21,721 nt of DNA, from the NCBI GenBank assembly GCA_016295355.1, contig JAEDLK010000025.1, forward strand, positions 1 through 21,721, read 5' to 3'. Made by a program: the position numbers and the translations under genes. Each line of letters begins with the position of its first letter. The first letter of the stretch is position 1. The notes beneath the pieces were generated by a model. It had not been told where the DNA came from, ran no database searches, and was given only the letters and a program-made list of their open reading frames with translations. The DNA is from Clostridiaceae bacterium. Its GTDB lineage: Bacteria > Bacillota > Clostridia > Oscillospirales > Acutalibacteraceae. This document shows positions 13,527 through 21,716 of this stretch, piece after piece.

Positions 13527-13914
13527 GACGACCGCAAGGATTTACAAGGAAAAACAGCGGTGTTTTTGGGCGACAGCGCGATAGAGAGCGTCGGTGAGTC
13601 TGATCGGGAACACCATCGGTATGACCATCGTCTTAAGAAGATGCTGTCCTAAAATAAAACTACGGCATCGGCGGAACAGGATTGTCTCACCAACGCTGTC
13701 TGAGTGATAAGCCTCAGTATGTTTTATGCTTTTGCGGTCGTCCTTATGACATGATTCAAGAGGCCGAGTGGAGCATCGTCTGTATGATCACCTGACGATT
13801 GAAGCCAATATGGTCAAGGATGGGGAGGCATATACCGTAAATGTCCTTTACTTGAATGATAGGGGACATAAAAAGCTCGCAGAGCGTTTGGTTGATCTTT
13901 TGAAGTGTTTGTAA
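13527..13914 (+). pseudogene. Decayed SGNH/GDSL hydrolase gene
   Basis: Three conserved SGNH-hydrolase blocks survive in different reading frames. Block I is KTAVFLGDSAIESVGE (13551 area; the GDS nucleophile motif). A glycine block, NYGIGGTGLSHQRC, lies around 13660-13700. The C-terminal block is VNVLYLNDRGHKKLAERLVDLLKCL, ending at TAA 13912-13914; here the usual catalytic Asp-x-x-His region reads VLYLNDRGH. The first block is preceded by in-frame stops with no start codon, and is closed by TAA near 13652. The remaining length of about 388 bp is well under the 600 bp of the family, so internal deletions as well as frameshifts have occurred. The gene ended 12 bp before the MgtC-family start, so it was probably the first gene of that operon. 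Confidence 0.8.
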
Positions 13915-13926
13915 AAGGAGGATTCT

Positions 13927-14568
13927 ATGAATACTGTAGAAGTTCTATTACGCTTATTGGCATCGGTGCTGATCGGAACACTCATTGGCAGTGAACGGGC
14001 GAGACACGGCCGAGCGGCCGGTATGAGAACCCATATCTTGGTTTGCTTAGGGGCTTGTATGACGAGCTTGACAAGTCTGTATGTCGTTAAGGTCCTGCAA
14101 ATACAGGGCGATGTGTTCCGTATACCGGCACAAGTGGTGTCCGGCATCGGCTTTTTGGGCGCCGGTATGATCATTCTTAAGAGCAACAAGGTCATTACCG
14201 GTTTGACAACGGCCGCCGGTGTTTGGGCAACCGCCTCGATCGGTGTGGCGCTGGGTTATGGTTTTTACAGCGGGGCCGTAGCAGTGACACTGTTGTTTTT
14301 GGCCGCCATCATTCTGTTCGCTAAATTTGAAAAAAGGCGCAAAAGTGCTGAGGTTATTTACATAGAAATTGACGATTTGTATGAGGTGAATGCGGTTCTA
14401 TCCAAGCTGAAAAATACGATTCCACAGCATTTCTCTTATCAAACTTTTGCTCCCAAAAGTGCTAAAACGGGCAATCTCGGTATCCATATCGTTATTGATA
14501 AACGCATTGATTTTGATATAGACAGCCTTTGTGAGATTGACCATGTGGCATTTGCCGTGGAGGAGTGA
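13927..14568 (+). CDS. MgtC/SapB-family inner-membrane protein
   Basis: A 213-aa membrane protein. The N-terminal 135 residues have the MgtC/SapB pattern: LLRLLASVLIGTLIGSERARHGRAAGMRTHILVCLGA (7-43), SGIGFLGAGMI (72-82) and GLTTAAGVWATASIGVALGYG (91-111), with four or five hydrophobic helices. A cytosolic tail of about 75 residues (YIEIDDLYEVNAVLSKLKN onward) resembles the small C-terminal ACT-like domain of the family. MgtC proteins act in magnesium-limited growth and modulate P-type or F-type ATPases in pathogens; in gut Firmicutes the role is unclear. A strong AAGGAGG (13915-13922) precedes the ATG. It lies just after the decayed SGNH gene and has no obvious dedicated promoter. No clear terminator follows. 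Confidence 0.88.
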   Translation: MNTVEVLLRLLASVLIGTLIGSERARHGRAAGMRTHILVCLGACMTSLTSLYVVKVLQIQGDVFRIPAQVVSGIGFLGAGMIILKSNKVITGLTTAAGVWATASIGVALGYGFYSGAVAVTLLFLAAIILFAKFEKRRKSAEVIYIEIDDLYEVNAVLSKLKNTIPQHFSYQTFAPKSAKTGNLGIHIVIDKRIDFDIDSLCEIDHVAFAVEE

Positions 14569-14809
14569 GCGGCGTTTTGGCGGCAAGAAGACATGTGCCG
14601 ATTCGGTTCTTTTTTGTTACCGGGATTTTCAACAGGCTTTCTTGCTTCATGGCCCGATTTTGGCGTTTGCGTGCATTTCCGTTTTTCTTTTGTGATATCT
14701 TGTCCGACTGAAAAGCTGCTTGAAAAAGACTTATATTCCCGTCGGTTTTGTGGTATGCTACGCTTAGACGATGCAGGTGTAAAAGAAGGTAAAATATCTA
14801 TTTTGAAGT

Positions 14810-14838
14810 TTGACAAAAAGCGCTTTTAGCGGTATGGA
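14810..14838 (+). promoter_or_regulatory. Candidate promoter of the cupin gene
   Basis: Perfect TTGACA (14810-14815), a 17-bp spacer and TATGGA (14833-14838). Transcription would begin just before the CGGAGG ribosome site, giving a very short leader and excluding the in-frame ATG at 14845. The rest of the preceding gap (14569-14809) holds no supported gene. Confidence 0.65.
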
Positions 14839-14862
14839 AAACGGATGACGGAGGTATGGATG

Positions 14863-15186
14863 ATGTATAAAAACATTGAAAAGCATAAGAAAATCAGTCT
14901 GAAGGATGAAATTGACTATCAAAAGGGACAGGTTGTCAGCAAAACGCTGGTTCAGAACGAGGCAGTCAGCATGACGCTGTTTGCTTTTGATCAGGGAGAA
15001 GAAATTTCCACCCATGCTGCTGCAGGAGATGCCATGGTCACGGTGCTTGAAGGCGTCGGCCGTTTTACTGTGGGCGAAGATGTGTTTTTGCTGTGTGAGG
15101 GCGAAACGCTCATCATGCCTAAGGACATTCCTCACGCCGTATACGGCGAAGAAGCCTTTAAGATGCAGTTGATTGTTTCATATTGA
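14863..15186 (+). CDS. Small single-domain cupin protein
   Basis: A 107-aa beta-barrel protein. Conserved cupin motif 1 is seen in ISTHAAAGDAMVTVLEGVGRFTVG (His, Asp and Gly present but a short metal motif). Motif 2 is GETLIMPKDIPHAVYGEEAFKMQLIV, with the PHAV histidine. It matches small stand-alone cupins common in Firmicutes, often annotated only as cupin-domain proteins; some bind metals or small ligands. CGGAGG at 14849-14854 lies 8 bp before the ATG at 14863 and 5 bp before an alternative ATG at 14860; both encode almost the same protein. An ATG at 14845 precedes the ribosome site and is rejected. It has its own promoter and ends at a strong hairpin. Confidence 0.85.
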   Translation: MYKNIEKHKKISLKDEIDYQKGQVVSKTLVQNEAVSMTLFAFDQGEEISTHAAAGDAMVTVLEGVGRFTVGEDVFLLCEGETLIMPKDIPHAVYGEEAFKMQLIVSY

Positions 15187-15195
15187 TATATTAAC

Positions 15196-15239
15196 AAAAC
15201 CACCTCTATTCGTATTGGTTCGAATAGAGGTGGTTTTTT
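15196..15239. terminator. Terminator between the cupin and Na/Pi transporter genes
   Basis: A 17-bp perfect stem (15196-15212 with 15221-15237, core CCACCTCTATTCG) has an 8-base loop and T6 at 15234-15239. On the minus strand it offers a T4 end, so it may also serve the Na/Pi transporter gene that ends at 15275. Confidence 0.9.
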
Positions 15240-15274
15240 GACGCTTTAATAGATGAAATATCCTTTCATGACAC

Positions 15275-17017
15275 TTATGCATGATAGGCTTGCAAGTATT
15301 TCTGATAATCCTCTTGAAATTGACAGTTATTCGTTTTTGCTCTTTTAAGGGTTTCGTGAAGGTTCAAAGTATGCTCGGCGTGGTCGATGACGCATCCGGC
15401 AATGTTAGAACAATGGTCGCTGACTCTCTCCAAGTCGGTCAGCAGATCCGACCAGACAAAACCGACCTCGATGGTACATTTTCCTTTCTGCATGCGCCGA
15501 ATATGATTGGTGCGAAGTTGATCCTTGAGTTCGTCAATGACCTGTTCAAGCGGTTCAACCTTTGCAGCGATTTCGATGTCCGAGTGAACAAAGGCTGTTT
15601 TTGAAAGGGTCAATACTTCATGCACCGCTTTGGCTATAATCTCATATTCCTTTAAGGCGTCCTCGGTAAGCGAAAGCTGCTTGCTTCTTAATTCCTCTGC
15701 TGATTCCAAAAGATTGACAGCATGGTCGGAGATGCGTTCATAGTCGCTGATAACTTTTAGTAGGGCGGTGGCTTCTTCGCTTTCTGACTGACCGAGTTTT
15801 ACCGAACTGATTTTAATTAAATAGGTGCCGAGAATATCCTCGTACCTATCACACCTGCTTTCGGCCTCACGAATTTCGTCGGCAACGGCCGGCGAATAGC
15901 GCATGAGGCTTTCAAGGGCTTTGTTGAGTGCCGACACCGCACATTCGGCCATTTTAACGGCAACGGTTCTGCTTTGGGCAAGGGCCAGCGACGGTGTTGT
16001 AAGAAGCCGATCGTCCAGCTCGTTATGCTTTTCTTTGACCTTTGAGTCCGGAATCATCAGGCAAACCAGTTTTTCAAGCAAATTTCCCAAGGGCAACATC
16101 AGTAGAGTGCAAAGGATATTGAAAATAGAGTGGACGACGGCAATGCCGAGAAGTGATGCCGATCGGTTGAGAATCATCGGTGTAAAAACGGCTTTGATGA
16201 CGCAGTAGACAGCTAACCACACAGCGGTTCCGATGACATTGAAGGAGAGGTGAACCATAGCCGCCCGTTTGGCATTTTTGTTGGCTCCCACCGAGGAGAT
16301 CAACGCTGTTACACAGGTGCCGATGTTTTGTCCCATAATGATGGGAACGGCGGCACCGTAGGAAACCGCACCGGTCGAGGCAAGAGCCTGGAGTATGCCG
16401 ACGGAGGCCGAGCTTGATTGAATGACGGCTGTAAGAATCGCTCCCGCAAGGACGCCTAAGATCGGGTTGGAAAAAAGAAGAAACGCTTGACGGAAGGCAG
16501 GAAGGTCTTTTAATACCGATACCGCCCCCGACATGGTCTCCATACCGAACATCAAAGTGGCAAAGCCCAGAAAAATAACCCCCGTATCTTTTTTCTTGTC
16601 CTTTTGGCAGAACATAAACAGAATGATACCGATGAGGGCAAGAATCGGGGTGAAGGAAGAAGGCTTTAGCAGCTTCACCCACACATTGGTACTGTCAATT
16701 CCCGCCAGGCTTAAAATCCAAGCGGTAACAGTTGTGCCGATGTTGGCTCCCATAATGACATTAATGGATTGGCGAAGCGTCATAAGCCCTGCATTGACAA
16801 AGCCAACCACCATCACCGTTGTTGCCGAAGAGCTTTGAATAACGGAGGTTACAAAAAGTCCGGTTAACAAGCCGGCCGTCTTACTGCCGGTCAGTTTTCC
16901 CAGCACATTTTTAAGACTGCCCCCGGCTCTGCGTTCCAAGGCCTGCCCCATGATGCTCATGCCGAACAGGAAAAGGCAGAGTCCGCCGATCATGGTTAAT
17001 AAATGAAAAATGTCCAT
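15275..17017 (-). CDS. Na/Pi cotransporter family protein with C-terminal PhoU domain
   Basis: A 580-aa phosphate importer of the NptA/PNaS family. Two inverted half-repeats each carry the family signature: VIQSSSATTVMVVGFVNAG (59-77) with INVIMGANIGTTVTAW, and VIQSSSASVGILQALAS (199-215) with IIMGQNIGTCVTALI. Hydrophobic helices fill residues 1-325. A helical PhoU-like domain (about 355-560) includes SRCDRYEDILGTYLIKI and VKLGQSESEEATALLKVISDYERISDHAVNL, plus LLTDLERVSDHCSNIAG. The ATG at 17017 is preceded by GAGGAAAA; an upstream in-frame ATG (17080) lies within the predicted promoter and is rejected. The Pho-box-like element at 17085-17106 suggests induction by low phosphate. It may instead export phosphate, but the PhoU tail and regulatory site favour import. 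Confidence 0.92.
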   Translation of the reverse strand: MDIFHLLTMIGGLCLFLFGMSIMGQALERRAGGSLKNVLGKLTGSKTAGLLTGLFVTSVIQSSSATTVMVVGFVNAGLMTLRQSINVIMGANIGTTVTAWILSLAGIDSTNVWVKLLKPSSFTPILALIGIILFMFCQKDKKKDTGVIFLGFATLMFGMETMSGAVSVLKDLPAFRQAFLLFSNPILGVLAGAILTAVIQSSSASVGILQALASTGAVSYGAAVPIIMGQNIGTCVTALISSVGANKNAKRAAMVHLSFNVIGTAVWLAVYCVIKAVFTPMILNRSASLLGIAVVHSIFNILCTLLMLPLGNLLEKLVCLMIPDSKVKEKHNELDDRLLTTPSLALAQSRTVAVKMAECAVSALNKALESLMRYSPAVADEIREAESRCDRYEDILGTYLIKISSVKLGQSESEEATALLKVISDYERISDHAVNLLESAEELRSKQLSLTEDALKEYEIIAKAVHEVLTLSKTAFVHSDIEIAAKVEPLEQVIDELKDQLRTNHIRRMQKGKCTIEVGFVWSDLLTDLERVSDHCSNIAGCVIDHAEHTLNLHETLKRAKTNNCQFQEDYQKYLQAYHA

Positions 17018-17084
17018 TTGGTTTTCCTCACTCCTCTTGTTGAATTGAGTATACCAAACGGACATCAAATTGATTATCATATAA

Positions 17085-17106
17085 ATGTAAAATCGAGGTA
17101 AAGTCG
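17085..17106 (-). promoter_or_regulatory. Pho-box-like element upstream of the Na/Pi transporter gene
   Basis: Read on the minus strand, TTTACC and TTTACA repeats are spaced 11 bp apart, with flanks CGAC and AT. This element matches the one upstream of the response regulator at 19 of 22 positions. A GATAAT at 17078-17073 lies 7 bp further and can act as -10, leaving the first repeat in the -35 position (18-bp spacing). It fits activation by a PhoP/PhoB-type regulator. Confidence 0.7.
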
Positions 17107-17142
17107 GCGGCTGCTTATGAGCAATAAAGAGACGGAAGCGGT

Positions 17143-17955
17143 CTACGAATCGCCTTTTAAGGCCGATTCCGCATTGGCTAAACGAACAATGTCGCCGACA
17201 CCGCCGACAATCATACTCGGCTGATAGGCAAAGCCTTGGAGCATTTCATTGGTCGTAATGCCGGAAAGCACAAGAACGGTTGACATACCGCTTTCCAATC
17301 CGGATACAATGTCTGTGTCCATTCGGTCGCCGATCATGACCGACTCGGCACTGTGGCACCCCATCATTTTGAGCCCGGTACGCATCATAAGCGGATTGGG
17401 TTTGCCGCAAAAATAGGCTTGTTTGCCGGTAGCCATTTCAATCGGTGCAATCAGGGCACGGCAGGCCGGTGCAATTCCGTTTTCAATCGGCCCGGAAATG
17501 TCGGAGTTTGCTCCGATGAGCTTAGCTCCGCCGAGCACAAGGTTTGTGGCTTTTGTCAGGGCATCAATGGAATAACCCTTGCCTTCTCCGACGATGACAT
17601 AGTCGGGATTCACATCATTCATCGTGACGCCGACATCATACAGTGCGTTTAACAGGCCTGCTTCGCCGATAACATAGGCCGAGCATCCGGGGGACTGCTC
17701 CTTAATGAAGTCGGCGGTTGCCAGGGCACTCGTATAGAAGTGCTTGTCGGAAACATCCAGACCCAACCTCGCCAGCTTTTGGCTAAGCTCTTTGGTTGTA
17801 TAGGCGCTGTTATTTGTCAAAAAAAGATACTCTTTTTTGCTGCTCTTAAGCCACTGTATAAACTCAGCCACACCGGGCAACACCTTATTGCCATGGTAGA
17901 TAACACCGTCCATGTCGCAAATAAAGCATTTTATCTTATCAAACTCAATCGTCAT
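17143..17955 (-). CDS. HAD-IIA family hydrolase (NagD/phosphoglycolate-phosphatase-like)
   Basis: A 270-aa cytoplasmic phosphatase of HAD subfamily IIA. The motifs are complete: motif I FICDMDGVIYHG (11-22; Asp14 nucleophile, Asp16 acid/base), motif II LFLTNNS (44-50), motif III lysine in CGKPNP (183-188, Lys185) and motif IV IGDRMDTDIV (208-217). The C2-type cap occupies about 70-170. Such enzymes remove phosphate from small metabolites, including nucleotides, sugar phosphates and 2-phosphoglycolate; the exact substrate is not readable. The gene lies 54 bp after the histidine kinase, and the ribosome site AGGTGAG precedes its ATG. Its place between kinase and transporter suggests phosphate salvage, an inference from position. 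Confidence 0.88.
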   Translation of the reverse strand: MTIEFDKIKCFICDMDGVIYHGNKVLPGVAEFIQWLKSSKKEYLFLTNNSAYTTKELSQKLARLGLDVSDKHFYTSALATADFIKEQSPGCSAYVIGEAGLLNALYDVGVTMNDVNPDYVIVGEGKGYSIDALTKATNLVLGGAKLIGANSDISGPIENGIAPACRALIAPIEMATGKQAYFCGKPNPLMMRTGLKMMGCHSAESVMIGDRMDTDIVSGLESGMSTVLVLSGITTNEMLQGFAYQPSMIVGGVGDIVRLANAESALKGDS

Positions 17956-18009
17956 ATCTCACCTACCTTATACATCTGTTATAACCATTTTTTATCAACA
18001 ACAGCCTTT

Positions 18010-19674
18010 TTAATCAGCATACGCATTGAATTTGACGGTAAACACGGTACCGCGGCCGATTTTGCCGGTCACCTCAATCTCAGCTCCATGCACGAGGGCG
18101 GCGTGTTTGACAATGGAAAGACCCAGTCCCGTTCCGCCGACCTCCTTGGAATGACTCTTATCAACCCGATAAAAGCGCTCGAAAATGCGTTCCTGTTCCT
18201 CCGGCTCAATGCCAATGCCGGTATCCTCGACTGATAGAATGACCTTGTCTTCATTTTTGGCAACGCGCATGGTAACGCTCCCGCCTGCTTGATTATACTT
18301 GATGGCATTGTCACAAAGGTTATACATGATTTCACACAAAAGACTCTCGTTACCGTTTATCTCGGCTTTTTCCCCCGAAAGGGTAAAGGTAATGCCTTTG
18401 CTTTGCGCCACCGGCAGAAGATTGCGGTGTGTCAGCTTGGCCAGCTCAAACAGATCGGTCTTTTCAAACGGGTAGGCTTGTGTCTGTTCGTCCAGATGGG
18501 ATAATTGGATGATATCCTCAATCAGCGAAATCATGCGCTTGGATTCGGTAAAAATGTTGTGAGCAAAGCCCTGAACATCCTCCGGTTTTACCATACCGCT
18601 TGCCAAAAGCTCCGCACTTCCCGAAATGTTTTGAAGCGGTGTTTTCAGTTCATGAGAAACATTGGCGGTGAATTCACGGCGGGCTGTTTCGGCTTTTTCT
18701 TTTTCAGTGATGTCAAACACAATCAGCGCAATGCCGGAAACCTTGCCGTCGGTGATGATCGGGGTGGCATTAAACTGGTAGTCTCTTCCGTCTATCTCAA
18801 CAACCTTTTCGGTATGCTCGCCATTTGCGGCGGCTCGTAAAAGTTCTTGGATTTCAAAGGTATTATTGAAGATTAAGAGATCCTTTCCGATGCAGTATCG
18901 GCTGATTTTCAAAATCCTCGATGCGGCATGATTGATACTCAATACGTTACCGTTTTCGCCCAAAAGAATGATTCCTTCATCCATGTTCTCGGTTGCCGTA
19001 TCAAATTCTTTCTTTTTTCTCTTGAGTTCAATTTCTTTGAAATGAAGTTGCCTTTTTTGGTCGGCTATGCGGTTGAGAAGGGGGGATAATTCTTGATAGA
19101 CCTTTTGATTGTTTGATGCGTTCAAATCAAGCTCGTTAAGCGGTTTGACAATCCGATTGGCCAAGCGATAGGCCAAGAAGACGGAAAGCACAAGGGCAAT
19201 GCCTATGACAATGGTGATGGGTTGCAACATGCTGACCATTAAAGCCCACCAAGAAAGGTGTGTGGCCGAAAGTCGAAGTACCGAACCGTCGGCCAGTTTT
19301 CTGGCGCAGTATAGCTGTCTGTCTGTAAGGGTGGTGGAATATCTTGCACTTTGTCCGGTGCCGTTTTTTAGCGCCTCTTTAATCTCTTCACGCTCTAAAT
19401 GATTTTCCATTTCGGCAGAGCTGGCCTTGTTGTCAAATAAAACGGTGCCGTCCTTTGCAATCCATGTGATGCGATACTCTCCGTCTGAAATATCTTGTAA
19501 ATAGGCTTCTTTGTTGGCTTCAACGGCCTTAGATACTATATAGGTTTCGGTTTCCAGTCCCTTCATCTGAACGGATGAGAAATAGTTGTATAATACGCCC
19601 ATGATCAGTGCGAGCGAGGCGAGAAAGACCGCCATCGTGGCCAAACAGATTGAACGAAAAATGTGCTTTTTCAT
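18010..19674 (-). CDS. PhoR-like sensor histidine kinase
   Basis: A 554-aa membrane kinase. The first helix (about 8-32) and second (about 143-170) enclose an extracytoplasmic sensor of about 110 residues, which includes a Cache/PAS-like stretch (ITWIAKDGTVLFDN). A short HAMP-like linker follows, then a coiled segment, a PAS domain (about 225-325; GIILLGENGNVLSINHAASRILK), HisKA with FTANVSHELKTPLQNISG (335-352, phosphorylated His341), and an ATPase with NLCDNAIKYN (452-461, Asn456), DTGIGI (484-489) and GTGLGL (514-519). This order matches PhoR/WalK-type kinases. The start overlaps the response-regulator stop by ATGA (4 bp), so translation is coupled. Its pairing with a PhoB-like regulator and phosphate genes favours PhoR; the ligand is unknown. 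Confidence 0.92.
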   Translation of the reverse strand: MKKHIFRSICLATMAVFLASLALIMGVLYNYFSSVQMKGLETETYIVSKAVEANKEAYLQDISDGEYRITWIAKDGTVLFDNKASSAEMENHLEREEIKEALKNGTGQSARYSTTLTDRQLYCARKLADGSVLRLSATHLSWWALMVSMLQPITIVIGIALVLSVFLAYRLANRIVKPLNELDLNASNNQKVYQELSPLLNRIADQKRQLHFKEIELKRKKKEFDTATENMDEGIILLGENGNVLSINHAASRILKISRYCIGKDLLIFNNTFEIQELLRAAANGEHTEKVVEIDGRDYQFNATPIITDGKVSGIALIVFDITEKEKAETARREFTANVSHELKTPLQNISGSAELLASGMVKPEDVQGFAHNIFTESKRMISLIEDIIQLSHLDEQTQAYPFEKTDLFELAKLTHRNLLPVAQSKGITFTLSGEKAEINGNESLLCEIMYNLCDNAIKYNQAGGSVTMRVAKNEDKVILSVEDTGIGIEPEEQERIFERFYRVDKSHSKEVGGTGLGLSIVKHAALVHGAEIEVTGKIGRGTVFTVKFNAYAD

Positions 19675-20342
19675 TGCCTGCCCTCCATTCTGTAGCCGAC
19701 ACCGCGAACGGTTTCAATCAGCTCTCCGGAAACGCCCAGCTTGGTGCGTAATGTCCCGATGTGGACATCCACCGTTCTCGTTTCTCCTGTATAGTTGAGA
19801 CCCCAGACTTTTTCAAGGAGCTTGTCACGGGAAAAGACAATCCCGAGGTTTTCACAGAATAGCATCAGCAGTTCATACTCCTTAAGCGTTAAAAACACCT
19901 CGGTGCCGTTAACCGTAACTTTGTGTCGCAATCGGTCAATTTCAATGTCACCGACAGTCAGCTTATCCGCTGCTTTCGGGTTGGATCTCCTTAATACCGC
20001 TTTGACCCTTGATACCATTTCCATCATACCGAATGGTTTGGCAAGATAATCGTCGGCTCCTAAATCCAGACCGATTACCTTGTCGTATTCCGTTCCCTTG
20101 GCCGTGGCCATAATGACCGGAATGTCGGTTGTTCCCGGGTGGGAGCGGAGCTTTTTTAAGATGGAAATGCCGTCCTCGCCCGGAAGCATAATGTCAAGGA
20201 GAATCAGCTCCGGCTTGCTGTTTCCCATGCCTGCCCAAAAATCCTCTGGTTTTGCAAAGCCTTTTGCTTCAAAGCCGGAGGCGATTAAGGTATAAATCAC
20301 TAATTCACGAATGCCGTTATCGTCTTCCACACAGTAGATCAT
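19671..20342 (-). CDS. PhoB/PhoP-like response regulator
   Basis: A 223-aa OmpR-family regulator. The receiver domain (1-118) has the acidic pair Asp7/Asp8, phosphorylation site Asp50 in LILLDIMLPGEDG, Thr80 in MATAKG and Lys102 in DDYLAKPF. The winged-helix domain (about 125-221) contains LTLKEYELLMLFCEN and the recognition region TRTVDVHIGTLRTKLG, ending IETVRGVGYRME. Short spacing and the ATGA overlap show it is cotranscribed with the kinase. The Pho-box-like element 61 bp upstream suggests that it activates its own operon. The start ATG at 20342 is preceded by GAGAGGTTGGG. PhoP of Bacillus and PhoB of other groups are the closest functional match; VicR/WalR is less likely given the neighbours. 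Confidence 0.93.
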   Translation of the reverse strand: MIYCVEDDNGIRELVIYTLIASGFEAKGFAKPEDFWAGMGNSKPELILLDIMLPGEDGISILKKLRSHPGTTDIPVIMATAKGTEYDKVIGLDLGADDYLAKPFGMMEMVSRVKAVLRRSNPKAADKLTVGDIEIDRLRHKVTVNGTEVFLTLKEYELLMLFCENLGIVFSRDKLLEKVWGLNYTGETRTVDVHIGTLRTKLGVSGELIETVRGVGYRMEGRQ

Positions 20343-20402
20343 GTCTATCCCAACCTCTCACCAATAGGATACAATCCGTTCGTAAGATTTGCTATCGCTT
20401 CT

Positions 20403-20424
20403 ATGTAAAATCCTTGTAAAGTCG
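20403..20424 (-). promoter_or_regulatory. Pho-box-like element upstream of the response regulator
   Basis: On the minus strand, two perfect TTTACA repeats 11 bp apart, flanked by CGAC and AT, as in the element before the Na/Pi transporter (19 of 22 positions identical). A GATAGC 7 bp beyond can serve as -10, with the first repeat in the -35 position. It lies between the MFS stop and the regulator start and suggests autoregulation. Confidence 0.7.
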
Positions 20425-20435
20425 CAAAATGGCAG

Positions 20436-21650
20436 TTAGAGGCAACATTCTTTTCTCGGTTGTTTGATGGATAACCAATAAAACACAATTGCCGCCAACT
20501 GAACACTAACAGAGACAACAACAAGCGCAACACGGTTTTTGTCATATAAAGCACCGAGTAACCAGCTTCCTAAAAACCATGCAATGCCGAATACGGTTTC
20601 GAATATACCGAACCCCGTACTGCGCATGGATGTTGGGATGATTTTACTCACTGCCGCTTTCATGATGCTTTCTTGTGCACCCATTCCGATGCCCCAAAGC
20701 AAAATACCGATTATCATAAGCCATGCATGTCCGGAAAGAAACACAAAACAAGCAAAAAATGCACTGCATACCGTAGAAACAATCAGGGACTTTAACCCGA
20801 TTTTATCAAATAACCATCCGAAGAATAAAGCGGCCAATGCATCGACTGCCATGGCGCCGGCATACAGCAGACTGAGTGAGGAATCCGGAAACATCTGCGT
20901 TTTTGCGGCGTGCAAAGTAATCAAAGTGAAATCCGCAAAGCCGAATGCAAATAAGCCGATAGCAACAGTATAGTACAAAAACGATTTTTTGAATTCAAAT
21001 TTTTCTTGATTTTTGACCGCTTTTTCAAACTTTTCGGGATGCGGATACCGAATTTTGGAATACAGAACGAGACCTATTGTGATTAGAGCGGGAATGCCCA
21101 AAATCGCAAAGCATATGCGATAGGTAGAAAACAGCTCGCCCGTTCCCTTTACCCAAGCTATCACAAACAGAATAACGGGGCCTAAGAATGCTCCGAGTTG
21201 GTCAAGAAATTCTTGATAAGCAAATCCTTTTCCCGTACCGATCTCATTGGCGGCAAAGCTCACAAGGGTGTTTTTAGCGGGTTTTTTGATGGCTTTACCG
21301 ATGCGCTCCAATATCACAAGGCCGCAAGCAATCATCCAACCGTTTTCGGGAATAAGCGCAAGCGCAGGAATGGCTGATACCTGCAAGATATATCCGATTA
21401 TGACAATTGTCCAATACTTCTTTGTTTTGTCGGCAATAAACCCGGATAATAAGCGCAGAGAATAACCGCAAAACTCACCGATACCGGAAACAAAGCCGAT
21501 GGTTGCGGCGGATGCACCTGTCAAATTCAGGTATTCTCCGAGTATGCTCCTTGCTCCCTCATGGGTCATATCAGAAAACAAACTGACAATTCCCATCAAG
21601 ATAACGAATGCCATTGCTCCGCCTAAGCGCTTTTTATCATTAGCTTTCAT
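20436..21650 (-). CDS. Major facilitator superfamily transporter
   Basis: A 404-aa membrane protein with about twelve hydrophobic helices. The family opening SLFSDMTHEGARSILGEYLNLTGASAATIGFVSGIGEFCGYSLRLLSGFIADKTKKYW (about 23-80) includes the RLLSGFIADKTKK version of the MFS loop-2/3 motif. A second is FFGWLFDKIGLKSLI (about 275-290). It belongs to a group of Firmicutes and archaeal MFS carriers with the DMTHEGARS start; the substrate is unknown. GAGGT lies 9 bp before the ATG at 21650 and a promoter is present. It ends 93 bp before the response regulator, whose own element lies in that gap, so it is probably a separate unit. No terminator was seen between them. Confidence 0.88.
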   Translation of the reverse strand: MKANDKKRLGGAMAFVILMGIVSLFSDMTHEGARSILGEYLNLTGASAATIGFVSGIGEFCGYSLRLLSGFIADKTKKYWTIVIIGYILQVSAIPALALIPENGWMIACGLVILERIGKAIKKPAKNTLVSFAANEIGTGKGFAYQEFLDQLGAFLGPVILFVIAWVKGTGELFSTYRICFAILGIPALITIGLVLYSKIRYPHPEKFEKAVKNQEKFEFKKSFLYYTVAIGLFAFGFADFTLITLHAAKTQMFPDSSLSLLYAGAMAVDALAALFFGWLFDKIGLKSLIVSTVCSAFFACFVFLSGHAWLMIIGILLWGIGMGAQESIMKAAVSKIIPTSMRSTGFGIFETVFGIAWFLGSWLLGALYDKNRVALVVVSVSVQLAAIVFYWLSIKQPRKECCL

Positions 21651-21686
21651 TCTTTTTTTACCTCAAGCCAATACGAATACTTTTAC

Positions 21687-21716
21687 AGTATATCATATTT
21701 TGTAAAAAAATAACAA
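21687..21716 (-). promoter_or_regulatory. Promoter of the MFS transporter gene
   Basis: On the minus strand, TTGTTA (21716-21711), an 18-bp spacer and TATACT (21692-21687), about 37 bp before the start codon. Confidence 0.6.

Noticed and set aside
14778..14793. TGTAAA and GGTAAA repeat resembling the Pho boxes, before the cupin gene
   Set aside because: The repeat spacing is 10 bp rather than 11, and the flanks do not match the two convincing elements.
14593..14829. 78-codon plus-strand frame upstream of the cupin gene
   Set aside because: It has no ribosome site, is rich in Phe, Cys and Ser like non-coding DNA, and overlaps the predicted cupin promoter.
16074..16682. 202-codon minus-strand frame inside the Na/Pi transporter gene
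   Set aside because: It overlaps the transporter in another frame of the same strand; the residue pattern is low in family features and rich in Ser, Arg, His and Cys, as out-of-frame shadows usually are.
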